The position numbers and the translations under genes were made by a program. 64,000 nucleotides of DNA from Cavia porcellus. Taxonomy: Eukaryota > Chordata > Mammalia > Rodentia > Caviidae. Location of the stretch: contig NW_026947486.1 in the NCBI RefSeq assembly GCF_034190915.1, positions 77,790,044-77,854,043 of the forward strand, in the 5' to 3' direction. Below, piece after piece: positions 12,091 through 24,534 of the stretch (positions are counted from its first letter, which is position 1; each line of letters opens with the position of its first letter). The notes under the pieces were generated by a model that saw only the letters and a program-made list of their open reading frames with translations, had not been told where the DNA came from and made no database searches.

Positions 12091-13180
12091 AAAATGTTTG
12101 CCATGTTTTTGTCCTCTTTTATTCTGACTGTTTGCTACTTTTCTATTTCTTTTATATAGAAACTATCAAAGGTCATCTAATTATTAATGTATCTTAATAT
12201 CTTGAATTAACTGGCCTTCATTAAGTGTTGTTTCATAGGATTTCTAAAATTTGTGTTTCACTTAGGTCATTAATTGGACTCAGTCTTCCTATATCCTCTC
12301 TTTCTGTGCATTCAAATTGCACTTCTCCATTCTCTTCCTTGCACTTTTCTCCTGATACCTTCACTAGTATTATCATCCCATCCTCTCTTTGTATTTAAAA
12401 TTATCATATAAAATCAATTTTCCTTTTATTACATTTTGAGTGTATGTGATGACCATAATTTTACAAAATTCACGTGTTAACTTTTTTGTCTGTACAGTTT
12501 TTACATTTACCTATAAGATTTTCATTCAAAAATCATTGATTAGGTCTTTAAATATAGGGTTTCTAATAGTTTATAAATTAAATACCATTTCCCTAAACAC
12601 TGCCTTCCTTGCTATCTACTTGTAAATCTATATTTCTACTCCTTTCCTCTACCCACAAATATCCTTTAAACCCTGGCTCTGTTAGTATTTCTATATTACA
12701 TTTTTGTATTACATAATGTTTATATTTGTATGTAGTGTTGGTTCATATACATATCACTTCTCAATACCTTTGTTTCATCTCCCTTTTTCCACCTCTCTCC
12801 ATTGCTTAATCCCCTTCCTATCTGAGTAACATCTTAGATAGGAATCGGGAAAATGTTTCCCTATTATCTTAATGGATATAAAATCTTAATGTATATAAAA
12901 GTATTGTCTTATTATCTTAATGGGTGTAAAATAACATCAAATGTTACTATATTCTTTTGTTTTGCCTGCTTTTATTTCTTTTTAGTCTCCTGTTTCCACA
13001 TTTTTTTCTGTTTATCTTAATTCTTTTTCTTTTATCATCCTATTTACTTGAACTTTCTTTACTAATTCTTTGTGTTATGGAGTTAATGAAAGAGAGTTTG
13101 CTAAACAAACTCTAATTTATATATCAATATATGATTGGTTCTGTGCATGTAGATATTAGTAATGGTTTTTACCTTCTTGT
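12091..13180. other. unassigned pyrimidine-rich interval
   Basis: AT-rich, T/C-biased sequence without recognised genes. Its character suggests an old minus-strand L1 3'UTR, but no landmark is firm. It contains a partial local repeat of 'ttatcttaatgg' (about 12870 and 12912) and a short perfect hairpin (arms AGAGTTTG/CAAACTCT at 13093-13113). Confidence 0.4.
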
Positions 13181-13183
13181 TAT

Positions 13184-13277
13184 TTTATTTTAATTTTTTA
13201 TCAGTACTGGGATCGAACTCAAGACCGCCTGCTTGCAAGGCAGGTGCTTATGCCGCTGAGCTAAATCCCCAGACCCT
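13184..13277 (-). mobile_element. ID-like tRNA-derived SINE
   Basis: On the minus strand: head CTGGGGATTTAGCTCAGCGG (A box), a CCTGCCTTGCAAGCAGG palindromic anticodon-arm region, B box GAGTTCGATCC, then an A/T-rich tail. It is well preserved, so moderately young. Confidence 0.9.
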
Positions 13278-13289
13278 ATTTTTTTCTTA

Positions 13290-14640
13290 TTTATTGCCAG
13301 GAAGTTTTACTACAGTGACAGACCTTTTTATCCCAATCTACGTACAACATTCAACAGAAAACATAGGGATTATGAGAAAACATGAGGGAAAAAAGCTTCA
13401 AATATTTATAACTCCCTAAATCTGATCCCACAGTACTGGAATGGAGGCAGGTTTTTGCAAGAACACAGACAAAATAGTTTAAATGTTAGAAAAAATCAAA
13501 GAAGACACAAACAAACAAAAGCATAAAATATTATGAGTTCAAAGAAGATGTAAATAAGCAGTTGATTAGAATAAATTAAACATTCATCCAGCTTAAAAGA
13601 GAAAAAACATCTCATTGAATTAAAGAAGAAAATGCAGAATATGAATGACTACTTTAGTAAAGAATTGGAGGTTATGAAAAAAAATATAGCAGAAATCCTG
13701 CAAATGAAAAACCCAATTGAAAATCATTTCGGTACAGATGACTAGTCAGAAGACAGAATGTCAGGAGTTAAAAAAAAGAATGCTGTAATCAAGATCACTT
13801 CCTCAGTGATACTCAAAAACAATAAGAAATAATTAGAACTCAATTCAAGTGCTTTGAGATAACTATAAGATAATCAACATACGAATTAGAGAAGTCTACG
13901 CAAGTTGGAGAGGCAAGTTAAAGATATAAAATTTTGTTCAAAATCATTGTGGTAATTATAAAAAACCTAGAGATTTATGTGAATGCCAAGGTAAATGAAG
14001 CATTAAGACTTCCAAAGAGCCAAAGCCAGAAGAAAACCTCTCCATGAAGCATCAGAGTAAAACTCTCAGAAATACAAATCAAAGAGAAAATACCAACAAA
14101 CTTTAGGGAAAAAAACTCAAGTGAGTTGTAAAGAAAAGCTAATCAAAGTAACAGGAGATTTCTCAACAGAAACCTTAAAATCTAGGAGAGCTTGAGGTGA
14201 AGTTTTTTTCAACCATTAAGGATAACAAAGTCAACTAAAGTTACTATAGCAAGAAAAATATTCTTCAATATTGACAGAAAAATAAAACCTTTACATAACA
14301 AAGATAATCTAAAGAAATTCATGACTACCAAACTGGAACTGCAGAAAATACAGAAGGGAATTCTAAACAGACAGTTATGCCAACATCACCCAATAGTCCA
14401 AAGAAAAGAATACATCCAAATGAGAAATGGGTTAAACAAAAGAAAAACAGGAATCAGTACTGAAAAAATAATAAAATGACAAATACTGCAAAATAAACTA
14501 TCAGTAATAATGCTCAACATAAACAATTTTACCTGCTCAATCAAAAGATATAGATTGACATATACCAACTATTTGCTTGCTCCATGGGAGTTGCCTCATC
14601 CTGAAAAACAAACAAACAAACAAACAAACAAATAAGCCAA
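13290..14640 (+). mobile_element. L1 5' part and ORF1 remnant, plus strand
   Basis: ORF1-like sequence starts near 13500. The segment 13640-13740 matches the coiled-coil part ('atatagcagaaatcctgca'). The C-terminal RNA-binding part is recognisable at 14110-14370 ('gaaaagctaatcaaagtaac', 'atttctcaacagaaacctt', 'gagagcttgaggtgaag'). Stops are abundant. It is followed directly by ORF2 of the same element. An (AAAC)n run sits at 14602-14632. Confidence 0.75.
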
Positions 14641-14851
14641 CAGAATGAAAATGAAGGAAATGAAAATGATATTCTATGCAATTGGAGTCTGAAAACAAGC
14701 AGTAATGTCTATCCTAAGACATAATGAACTTTAAATCAAATCTATTCACAAAAGACAAAGAATGTCACTACATACAGCTAATGGAAGAATTCGACAGGAA
14801 GTGATAATAATCATAAATTGTAAATGCATAGGCACTATGTCAGTATACCCA

Positions 14852-14854
<3 letters not shown>

Positions 14855-14897
<43 letters not shown>
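14855..14897 (+). repeat. (AC)n microsatellite
   Basis: About 21 AC units inside L1 ORF2. Confidence 0.95.
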
Positions 14898-14899
<2 letters not shown>

Positions 14900-17539
14900 T
14901 ACTGGAAATAAAAGTACAGAAACACATAAATATAATCATAATGTGTGGGAGAACTGAATACCCAACCCTCATAAGTAGGTTAAGCCAATTTTAAAAAACA
15001 AAGAAATATCAGTTATGCCACACCATTAAAGAAATGCCCTTAATAGATATCGAAGAATGTTTTATACTTCACAGCACAATGTACATATTTCTTAGCAGCA
15101 CTTGAATCTTTCTCCAAGGTAAATCACATTCTATTTAGGTTATAAATCATGCTTACATACTATCAGACCTTAGTAGAAACTGGAAATCAGCAGCAAAATC
15201 ATTGAAACTTTTGTAGATTAAAAAGTAACATTTGAAAAATTAATGGTTCCAGAATAATCATGGGAAAAAGAAGTTCCTAGATTCAAATGAAAATGTCTGG
15301 AAAGCATACCAAACAATAGCTGTTCTTCTGAGAGCAATTATAAGATGAAATTTTAAAGCTTTGCATCAGAAATGTAAAGTGTTTCCAAATACATAGCCTA
15401 ATGATGCATATCAAGTTTCTAGAAATTCAAGAACAATTCAAATCCAAAACATTTAAAAGAAAATAAATTATCAGAGTGCAAATAAGTGACATTGAGACTG
15501 AAAGCAATATGAAGGATCAATGATTAAGATAATTTGTCATTTCAAAGGACAAACAAGATTTTTCAAACTTACCAAAAAAGGGAAGAAATGATTCATTTCA
15601 ATACAGTTAGAGATAAAAAGACAAAAGTAAACTTTAGAAATTTAGATTCCAAAGATTTGGAGAATCTAGAAAAAATAGATAATTTTATAGATATATATGA
15701 ACTACAAAGTTCCTGAATAAACCAATACTGCGCAGTGAAGCAAGCAGCAGTAAAAATTGTACTATTTAAAAGCCAAGGACAAGATAGATTCACAAATGAA
15801 TTTAGTGAGATATGTGAGGAAGAACCTATATTAATACTCTTACACTCTTCCATGATGTCAAGAAGAAATAATACTGCCATACTCTTTCTTTGGAGCTGGT
15901 ATTAACTCACCATAACCAACACAGCTCAATACCAAAACTGGACAAGATCTCAATATAAAAAATAAGTCTACAGGCCAATTTCCTTAATGAACATAAATGC
16001 AAAATTCTCAACATTATGATAGCAAATAGAGTGCAACAGATAATTATAAGGATCATCCATCCTGACCAATTTGACTACATCCCACGGATGCAGAGATGGT
16101 TTAGCACATGTAAGTAACAATCAGCCAAATAAACAGAAGAATAACAAACATATGATCATCTGAATAGATACAGAGAAAAACTTCAACCAAATTCAATATT
16201 CAATCATGTTAATAACCCTGAAGTTCATAGAATGAACTTAACTCAAAATAATAAAAGTCATTTACACCACCCCAACAACATCACACTAAATGGAGAAAAA
16301 CTGAAAGCATGTCCTCTGAAATCAGAAATGAGAAACAGGAGGCCAATGTCAACCCTCCTGTTCAATATAGTCTTCAAAACTTCAGACTGAGCATCAGGCA
16401 AGAGTAAGATAAAAGAAGATATGATAAGAAAATGAAGACATTAAAATTATTTAATTTCAGATAAAATGATCCTATAAATGGGTAACATCCCAAAAACATC
16501 AAGTAGGAGACTCTGAGTAAATAACAGATTTAGCAAAAGGGCAGGTTGGAAAATCAATGCACAGTATCAGTAGGGCTGTTATACACCAACAATGAAACCA
16601 CTTAAAAGGATATCAGGTAATTCATTTTTTTGGATGTAGCTTAAAAGAATAAATACCTAAGAATAATACCTAAGAAAAAAATACCTAATAACCAAGGAAG
16701 TAAAAGAGTTCTACAATGAAAACTATAGTACTCTTTAAAAGAGATTGAAGACATTATAAAATGGAAAAATGTCTACTTTTCCTGTAGAGGTAAAACTAAT
16801 AATGTCAAAATGGTCATATTACTAGAATGATATATAAGTTTAATGAAATTCTAGTCAAAATATCAGCAGCTTTCTACAGAGAACTATAAAAATATCTCTA
16901 AAATTTAGATGGAACCAGAAGTAACCCAGAATAATGAAAGCACTCCTGATAGTAAGAGAAAACAGGAGAAATGGATTTTCAATTATAATACAAAGCTACA
17001 ATAATAAAATTAAAGTGGTATTGACACATAAACAGACATGTTGACCAATGGGATAGAGTTGAGAATACTGAAACAACCCTGTACACTTACAACAATCAGA
17101 TATTCAAAAAAGCCCAAAAATGTGTGCAGGAAAAAAGACAGTCACTTTAACAAATGGTTCTGGGAAAACTGATTATTCCTTTGGAGAAGAATGAATCCAC
17201 ATCTATATCTCTCATCCTGTATTAAAATAAAGTAAAATCCAAACATATCAAATATCTAGATATAAAAACAAAAACAACAAGTATGCCTGAATATTTTGTT
17301 AAACCTCTTGAAATCATAAGCAAGAACTTTTTGAGTATAACCCTACTTGAAAAAGAGTTAAAATAATTGAAAGATGAGATGATAACAAATTAGAAAGCTC
17401 TACACAACAAAGCAAACAAACAATACAATGAAATGAAACCCTACAGAATGGGAAAAAATTGTTTTTTTTTTTTTTTTAGCTACAACAGAGGCAGAATATT
17501 AACAAGTAGAATACAAAAAGAGCTGAAAAAATTAGATGC

Positions 17540-17990
17540 TCACTGTATTAGTCATTGCCTACCTGAGAAACAAATTTAATGCAAGATATATAATTATATA
17601 TGAATTTGTAATATTGGCTTAAAAGGTTGCCCACAGAGTCAGACATAGAAGAGTGCAAAAGTCTGTTTGCACATTGGAGGTCTGAAAGTTCCAGCTGAAG
17701 ACTCTTGAGCTCACTGTAGTGTCCCATGTGAATCTGCCTCAGGAGACTGAAGGATCTGCAATGGGAGGCTAAAGGGTGTGCACAAGAAGGCTGAAATGTC
17801 TATACTGGATGCTTAAGATGTCATCCAAGGTGAAGGGAAAGACTGACGCTCCTTTGAAGAAAAAGAAGCATCAGCCTTCCTTCTTCATTCCCTTTTTACA
17901 CTGTTCTGGTGACAATTGTCCCTAGGATTGGTGGTCCATACCCAGAATGATACCGAGTCAATTTAGTTGAATATTACTTATTTAAGTTAA
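17540..17990. mobile_element. possible LTR-like insertion in L1, family unknown
   Basis: This block interrupts L1 ORF2. It begins 'gtattagtcattgcctacct', resembling a widespread mammalian LTR edge, and has a higher GC content and repeated 'ctgaag' motifs. L1 similarity resumes near 18030. Orientation and family are not settled. Confidence 0.4.
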
Positions 17991-19414
17991 TAGTCAGTTG
18001 AATTTTACAGCCCTTCCCCAATGACCCCCCAAAAAATGAGCAATTAAAATGAACAAACATTTCTCAACAGAATAAGCACAAGTGTCCACTAACAACATGA
18101 GAAAATGTTTAGAAACTTTGAACATTGGAGAAATGCAAATCACAACAGCAATGAAAATGTTTCTTATGCTAGTAAGAGTAACTAGCATCAAGAATACAAA
18201 AAAAAATGCTAGTAAGACTATAGAGAAATAGAAACCCTTAAGCATCATTGGTGGGAAAATAAATTAGCTCCAGATTAACTAGCTAGCCCTCTGCTGGGTA
18301 TCTGATCAAAGTCATCATATTATGGTGATGAATGATACCACCTTCTTTATAGAAGCACAAGTCTGAGTATCCAAATTATGGACAATGTCTTTATATCCAT
18401 CAACAAATTAACAAGTAAAGAAAATTTTGTGTATATACAAACTAGATTGTTACTCAACGCCAAAGAAGGATACATTGGAATCATTTTCAGAAAGATAAAT
18501 GGGTCTTGAGACCATGATTCTGAGTGAAATATATCATACAAATGTTAAAACACAATTTTCTTTTATATGAGAAACTCAAAACAAGAATATTTTAAAGAGC
18601 AAAATAAGCAAAGGTGTGGAGAAATAAGGATTTGGGAATGAGAAAAGGTATATGGTGAAGGGGAGAGAGGAGGATTGAAAGAGAAAATTGGATATAGATA
18701 TAGATATGCCTCAAAGTAATTATTATGTTTCAGAAACATTAATAAAACTAAAGAAAGAGATATATTTAACCAAGTTCATTACACATGTGTATAGTAATAC
18801 ATTGTAAAATAAAATTAATAAAATTCTAAATAAATGGAAAGACACCAGAAGTTCATGGACTGTAATAATGATGTTAAAATAATAATCATGCTCAACGTTT
18901 TCCACAGGCTTCATACAATGATCATAAAATTCCAATTTACTTTATGATTAAACCTGACCATAAAATGACATATAAATGCATAACATCCATATATACAAAA
19001 TAATATTTAAAAAATAAAAGCAAATTGAAAGACTGACAATTTATGGTTTTTAAAATATTATAATTATATATTTGAAAAACAGTGTCAGTATAAGAAAGAT
19101 ACACTTATAATTCAACGGAACAGATATGTAGATCTTAGATATCTATATTCAATAAATTTTGATAATAGTGGAAAACCCACTAATGGAAGAGAATCCAGTG
19201 AAAAAATGATACCAAGAAATCTAGTTTTCCATATTGCAAAGAAATACTTGGAAGTTTACATTTACTGCATACAAACAGACCAAAATCAGGATGCTACATA
19301 AATAAAAATGTCAAAACTAAAATTTTAGAAAAAATACAGAATTAAATCTTCCTGAATTTAGGCTTGTCAATGAATTCCTAGAAATGATATCTAAAATATG
19401 ACCATGAAAATTAT

Positions 19415-19530
19415 AGGTAGCTGTGTTTGTAGCTCAGTAGAACATAAGTGCATTACATGAATAAGACCATGCTTTTCTCCCCAGGAAAACACATACACAC
19501 ACATACAGATACACACATACACACATAGGC
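19415..19530 (+). mobile_element. weak ID-like SINE with CA-rich tail
   Basis: An A-box-like 'gtagctcagtagaacataag', a poor middle, and a CA/TA-rich tail (19490-19535). Similarity is low and the call is tentative. Confidence 0.35.
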
Positions 19531-20034
19531 ACACATGAAAGAGATAAAGGAATACATAATTAAAATAGACAAATTGGATTTGAAGAAAACTAAAAATAAA
19601 AAAATTGGAGAAAAATTTTACACATCATATAACTGATAAAGGTCCAGAATATATAAAAAAACTATTAAACAATAACATAATACCTCATTAAAAAGTAGAC
19701 AAAGAATTTGACTATGCAAAAAAGTACATAAATGAGTAACAAGTATATGAAAAAGATGTTTAACATTGCTAGTTATTTGACAAATGTTTATCAAAATCAT
19801 AATTAGATATGGAATTCACATCTACTGGAATATCCTTGGCATATACATAGATGAAGAATAACAATTATCAAAGTAATGGAAACATTGAAATATTCATAGA
19901 TTGTTGATGGGAATATGAAATGGTGTAGACTCTTTGAAAAACTACTTGCAAGTTATTCTATAAAATAAACACAAATTTATTGTAAGTTATGACCACTTCC
20001 CTCCTACACATATTATCAAAAGATTTGTGTTATG

Positions 20035-20930
20035 TAGTCAAATATGTCTTATCCATTGCATGTTTTTCTAGGAAATTGTTTTGCTGTCTTGCTATGACTT
20101 GGTTTTCCCTATAATACAGAGAGGATAGATATATAGGTAGAAATTCACACATGTTTTTTTTTTTTTTTTTTTTTTTTAATTATTTACGGGAACAGATTAT
20201 ATAATGCAAGATGTAAGGAACAGATACTCTGAGGAAAAGACGCTGAGAAACCCGAGGCTTATTTTGTAGCATTATAATATAAATTCTAGCAATCTATTGT
20301 TCGCTGATTAGAATGACATTGGACTGGTTTCTTGAGTTCAACTTCAGCATATGTAGAGATGGGGACGGCTATCACAAAGAGAATGAGAGATGCGATGGTA
20401 GTTACTATTGTCTTCCCTAATTTGGAACTTGAGGACCTAAAAAGACTTCATCATCCTGTAATGATTTGATTAGTTCTATAATATGCAATAAGTATATAAA
20501 GTGGGTGAAGATAGGGACAACTATCTGTAAGAAACTAGAGACAGTTAGATAATGAAGATCTCCAGTGGACTTGCTTTGAAATCTGTATTTCTTTAAATTG
20601 TTTTTTTTTAAATGTTCTATTCTGTTTTGATATGTTTAATCTTACCCTCTTTGAGATGTAAAACAAATGTGTAGGACTGATAATAATATTACTGAGCTTT
20701 TGTTCGATCATAGCGCAGAATGGTTTGTAGGGTCACTTTTTGAATGTCATTCTAAATACTTTAATTGTATAACCTGAACAGTTATTTCTAAGATGACAAT
20801 GTGTAACTTATCAACCGGCAATTTCTTAACTTTTGTTTGTCTGTAATTTTGTATTATTTCTACCCTTTTTTTTTGTTTTATCTCCCATGTATTTTTTTGT
20901 TTCCTTTTCTTTAAATTAAAAAAAAAAAAA
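20035..20930 (+). mobile_element. 5'-truncated lineage-specific L1 (3'UTR) with target-site duplication
   Basis: The insertion is bounded by GATTTGTGTTATG at 20022-20034 and 20931-20943, extendable by preceding A residues. It ends in a poly(A) run (20918-20930). Its last 250 bp resemble 38.7-38.96 kb and, inverted, 35.06-35.3 kb, so it is the 3'UTR of the same L1 lineage. A T-run at 20156-20177 lies inside. The host is an older L1M. Confidence 0.8.
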
Positions 20931-20947
20931 GATTTGTGTTATGTTTT

Positions 20948-21310
20948 GTGTTATGATGTCCTTTAAATCTTCATGCAGTCATGGGGAAAGCCTCGTAGAG
21001 TCTGTGATTGATTCATAGTACAATGCTGGATTACTGATGTGCACCACTCCAACTTTTGGATTGTTAACCTACATATATTATAAAGGACAGAAACAATTTT
21101 CTCTTCACCATCCTACCCCTTTTACTCCTTTTGCTCCTTGGTTGTTCTTGGTACTACTACCATCAACAGTTGCCCTCCTATCATGCCACACTGACTTGCA
21201 GCCAGCTGATTATGAACTGAAACCTCCTAAACAGTGATTTAAATAAACTTTCATTTTTGACCTTGGATATTTGGTATTTTGTCTTAGCAACAAGACAAAA
21301 AACCAAGACA
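20948..21310 (+). mobile_element. MaLR-type solo LTR
   Basis: About 360 bp, with 5' edge near TGTTATGATGTCC and 3' edge near 'accaagaca'. Landmarks: 'gctgattatgaactgaaacc' and 'tttaaataaactttcat', then 'tattttgtcttagcaacaag'. It lies directly after the duplication of the L1 insertion and inside the older L1M. Confidence 0.75.
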
Positions 21311-21751
21311 ACTTGAGAACAAGTATTAAAAAAGACTTGCACATGAATTTTCATAGCAGCACTATTTACAACAGACTAAAATTGACCACAATGCAAATGT
21401 CCACAATGAATAAGTAGTTGAAATATATTACACCTATTCAGTGAAATACGATTCAGCTATGTAAAACCAATGAAGAGCTATTATATTACAACATGGTCAA
21501 ATCTTGAAAGGAGTTAAAGGGGACAAACACTAAATATTATGTATTCTCCCATACTTCATTGCTGGAATTGGAAAACCAGGAGAGATAAAATAAAATTACT
21601 AATTGTAAGTATTGAGGAAGACGAAGGAGCCACTATTTAATGGATATGGAATTTTCGTTTTGGGTGTACTATTTTTTCATACTAGACAAGGTGACATTTG
21701 CACAACAGTACTGATGCACTAAATGCCATTAAATTTTACATGTTAAATGAA

Positions 21752-21825
21752 GGGCTGATGTTATAGTTCAGTGGCACAGTGACTGTGTGGCAGTGTGAGC
21801 ATGATTTCAATCTCTGGAATGAAAA
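21752..21825 (+). mobile_element. degenerate ID-like SINE
   Basis: 'gttatagttcagtggcacag' resembles the A box, and 'gcatgatttcaatctctgg' the B-box side. It is followed by an AAAT-type tail. Confidence 0.55.
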
Positions 21826-22034
21826 TAAATAAATTAATTAATATAGAATAAAATAAATACAAAGCAAATAGTTTCTGATACAAGAAACTGTGTAATATGA
21901 AACGGAAAGCAGCACATGTTTTAGTCCATGATGTATAGTATTGTAGGGATAATACGGTGTTGCTTCCTAATACCATTTTTAATGATCTAGTGAATCCTAC
22001 TATAAATCTATCTTCAAAGTCTTTAGTATCCACT

Positions 22035-24045
22035 GAAAGAATATGAACACCAAAGACTCATCTATCATCAGGTATAATAAAATTGAACAAAATGGTACAG
22101 AAAAAAAAAACAATAAAAATGAAACATTAGAAACATTATAATAGTCAAATCAGAATGGGTATCATAGTGATTCTTATTGTCTTCAAAGTGGTTGCCTATA
22201 CCCTCAGACTTGGTACTATCAAAAAAAACCAGAATACAGTAAAATGAATCAAAACAAGACAGTGAAAGCAATACAGGGCTTCAAATGAAGTTAATAGGAA
22301 ATCAAAAACAGTTACTATAATATATCCTGCTACCTTTGGGATAACTTTCCATGCCATCCAATCTAATACAAGACAAACTGAAACAGATTAAAATTAAACT
22401 AAACTGAATGATGAAAAACAATATGGGTTTCAAATCATGACAAAAGATTAGTAATGGCCACTTCCTTACCTTTTTAGACAATTCTTTCACTTTCACAGGG
22501 TGCACTGTACATTTCACATCCAACTAATTCCTGTAGCTTTTAGATTAGGCAGGCAGCCCGCTATTCATCTAAGTGATTCTGAACCTTTTTACCACTGAGC
22601 ATGATCTCAAGTTTTACCCATTTACTTATAAGAGCCTCAAGGATTTTTTTCTTTATTCCTGAGTAGTTTTCCATTGTATAAAAGTGTTATGGCTTTCTAA
22701 TCAATCTGCAGCTGGTGGGCATGCTACCCTCACTTTTATCTGGTTCCCTGTCACACAGAGCATTGTTTTCTTGCCATTGACTTTCAGTCTACACACCCTC
22801 TTTAGAGTTAATTGTATTTCTTATATAGAGCATATTGATAGACCCTGTCTCCTCATCCACTTTGCTTGTATTTCTTTTTATTGATGAATTGAGGCCATCC
22901 ATATTAGTGGTTATAGCCAACCTTCTCTGCCTCATCTCTGCCATGTTGTTTTTCTACCATTGTTTGTCTACTTTTCTCCTTCATTCCACTGTCTGCCCTG
23001 TTCAGTGAGGCCCAGGTGCCACTGTTGCTGAAACTATGGTCATTTTTTTGTCTCTCTCTAGAGCGTCCTTCAGTATTTTTTGAAGGGTTGGTTTGGTGGT
23101 CCGGAACTCCCCCAGTTCCTCTGTCATGGAAGTATGTTGTTTCTCCATTAATTTTGAGATAGTTTTACAGGATACATCAATCTGGGTTGGAGGTTATTTT
23201 CCTTCACTCCAAGCTCTTTGTCATGGTTTATGTCGGTGGCCCTCAGGCCTCATGCATTTGCATTATGCATTTGTGACTGGTACATTGTCTAGCACTGGTT
23301 TGATGGTGTCAGTGCTACACCCACGTAGGGTGGCAATGTAATGGCAGGAAGAAGGTGAGTCACTCTCTCTTGCAGGTTTCTGCTTTGCTGTTTGCAGCCA
23401 CCATGAACTGTAACCACAGGGAGTTTTCAGCATATTACTGTGTGCTAGGTGGGTGGGATTGGTTAGGGATAGCTTTAGGGAACACTCAGCAGTGGCTATT
23501 GGAATGTGCAGAGAGGCAGGACTCAGTCCAAGCAATTTCCCCTAGTCTGCTCCAAGCTAGGAGCGACTGAACAAAGCTGGCTGCAATTCTGTCTCTAGAC
23601 TTATCCTGCCCAACTCCAAAATGGCACCCAGCCAATTTCCCACTCCTGCAGGAGGACTGAGTCCCTCACACTCACCTCCAGCCAGTGAAGTGTTCTGGTC
23701 TGCTGCTTCCCTCTGCCACTACATCTCCGTACAAAAGCCTTAGGGCTTGCTAGCTACCAGCTTCACTGTGCCAATGTGTCTCCAGGTTCCAACAGTGCTT
23801 CTGGCATGGTAGTTCAGGCTCCAGTGAAAGCACCACCAGCTATCACCTTCATCTCTTTAAGGTCTTTTTTTTTCTCTCTCTCTCAGAGGTCTTCAATTCT
23901 CACTTTAGGTTCTTCCTGAGTTGAGGCAACGCACTTATTTCCTTCTTGTCTTCTCTAGAATGTTATAATCTAGCATCTGGACTGTTTCTCTCAGGAAGGC
24001 TATTTACTCTGCTGCTTACTCTTCCACTATCTTCTCAGACACCTA
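22035..24045 (-). mobile_element. minus-strand L1 with both ends but internally deleted
   Basis: In plus-strand order: 3'UTR (22040-22600, matching 35.6-35.9 kb), the ORF2 C-terminal end (22620-22690), a jump to the ORF2 endonuclease start (22700-22920; minus strand encodes an ITTNMDGLNSSIK-like stretch), and the inter-ORF region. Then comes the ORF1 C-terminus (23055-23215; a LQPRLMYPVKLS-like stretch), and finally a GC-richer 5'UTR-like part (about 23400-24045). Most of ORF2 is missing. The stretch near 23270-23400 also resembles a MaLR LTR, so another insertion is possible. Confidence 0.7.
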
Positions 24046-24534
24046 AGGGCAATAATGTTCTGATACAAATTTAGATACAGTGCCTTCTAAAAGCCAATGA
24101 ATCTTGGTATTTAGTCTTTACTAATTCCATTGTAAATTCACTATTTTTATGCTGCTGTTGCTGCTGAGAATCATGTGAATTAATAATTAATAAGAATCAA
24201 GTCTAACTCTAGACAATAATATTAAGAAGGAGACTGGATTTGGTGCCTAATCTACGTATTCTGGTCACTGAATGGGTGTGTGAATCATGAGGCTAAGAAA
24301 GATTAGAGTATGAATAATATAATTGTGAGCAACCTAAATGAGTGGCTAGAAGATTTCTTAAGGCTCTGATACAGAATTAATTATTTATTGAACTCTCTCC
24401 CTCTCTTTCTCTCTCTCCATATATATGCATTTCCAAATGTGACTAATGACATATTTAGAAGTTTAACAAGTGTTTATTTTACTTCAGTAAATTTTAAGAA
24501 ATACTCTGGTATATACATATACATTTCAAAATAT
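24046..24534. other. unassigned interval
   Basis: No gene or clear repeat. Contains a CT-rich stretch at 24390-24420. Confidence 0.5.

Larger units (their letters stand above)
14650..18720 (+). mobile_element. L1 ORF2 and 3' end, decayed nearly full-length copy
   Basis: Domains occur in normal order. The endonuclease side is at 14740-15060, the endonuclease-RT spacer at 15060-15700 and RT at 15900-16700 ('caggccaatttccttaatga', 'caacatcacactaaatgg'). The C-terminal domain follows at 16780-17450, and the last part of ORF2 is at 18030-18560. The RT active-site region near 16450 is disrupted by an inserted segment and the second aspartate position is lost. An unrelated block (17540-17990) interrupts it. 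No functional frame remains. Confidence 0.85.
18800..21745 (+). mobile_element. L1M-type LINE, late ORF2 and 3'UTR, interrupted twice
   Basis: ORF2 similarity begins near 18820 ('aaagacaccagaagttcatg'). It continues through 19100-20000 and resumes at 21330-21600 ('gaattttcatagcagcacta', 'gaaatacgattcagctatgt'). An L1M-like 3'UTR runs to about 21745. Two later insertions separate the halves: a younger L1 3' end (20035-20927) and a MaLR LTR (20948-21310). Confidence 0.8.

Noticed and set aside
13093..13113. Perfect 8-bp hairpin as a terminator
   Set aside because: Not meaningful as a bacterial-type terminator in this genome; likely chance in AT-rich DNA.
14855..14897. CRISPR or other spaced repeat array (microsatellites here and elsewhere)
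   Set aside because: Simple dinucleotide and tetranucleotide repeats without spacers; the genome is mammalian.
23093..23570. Overlapping open frames of 71 to 90 codons on both strands in a higher-GC region, suggestive of an exon
   Set aside because: The left part is antisense L1 ORF1 C-terminus and the rest looks like L1 5'UTR or LTR; no splice-bounded frame.
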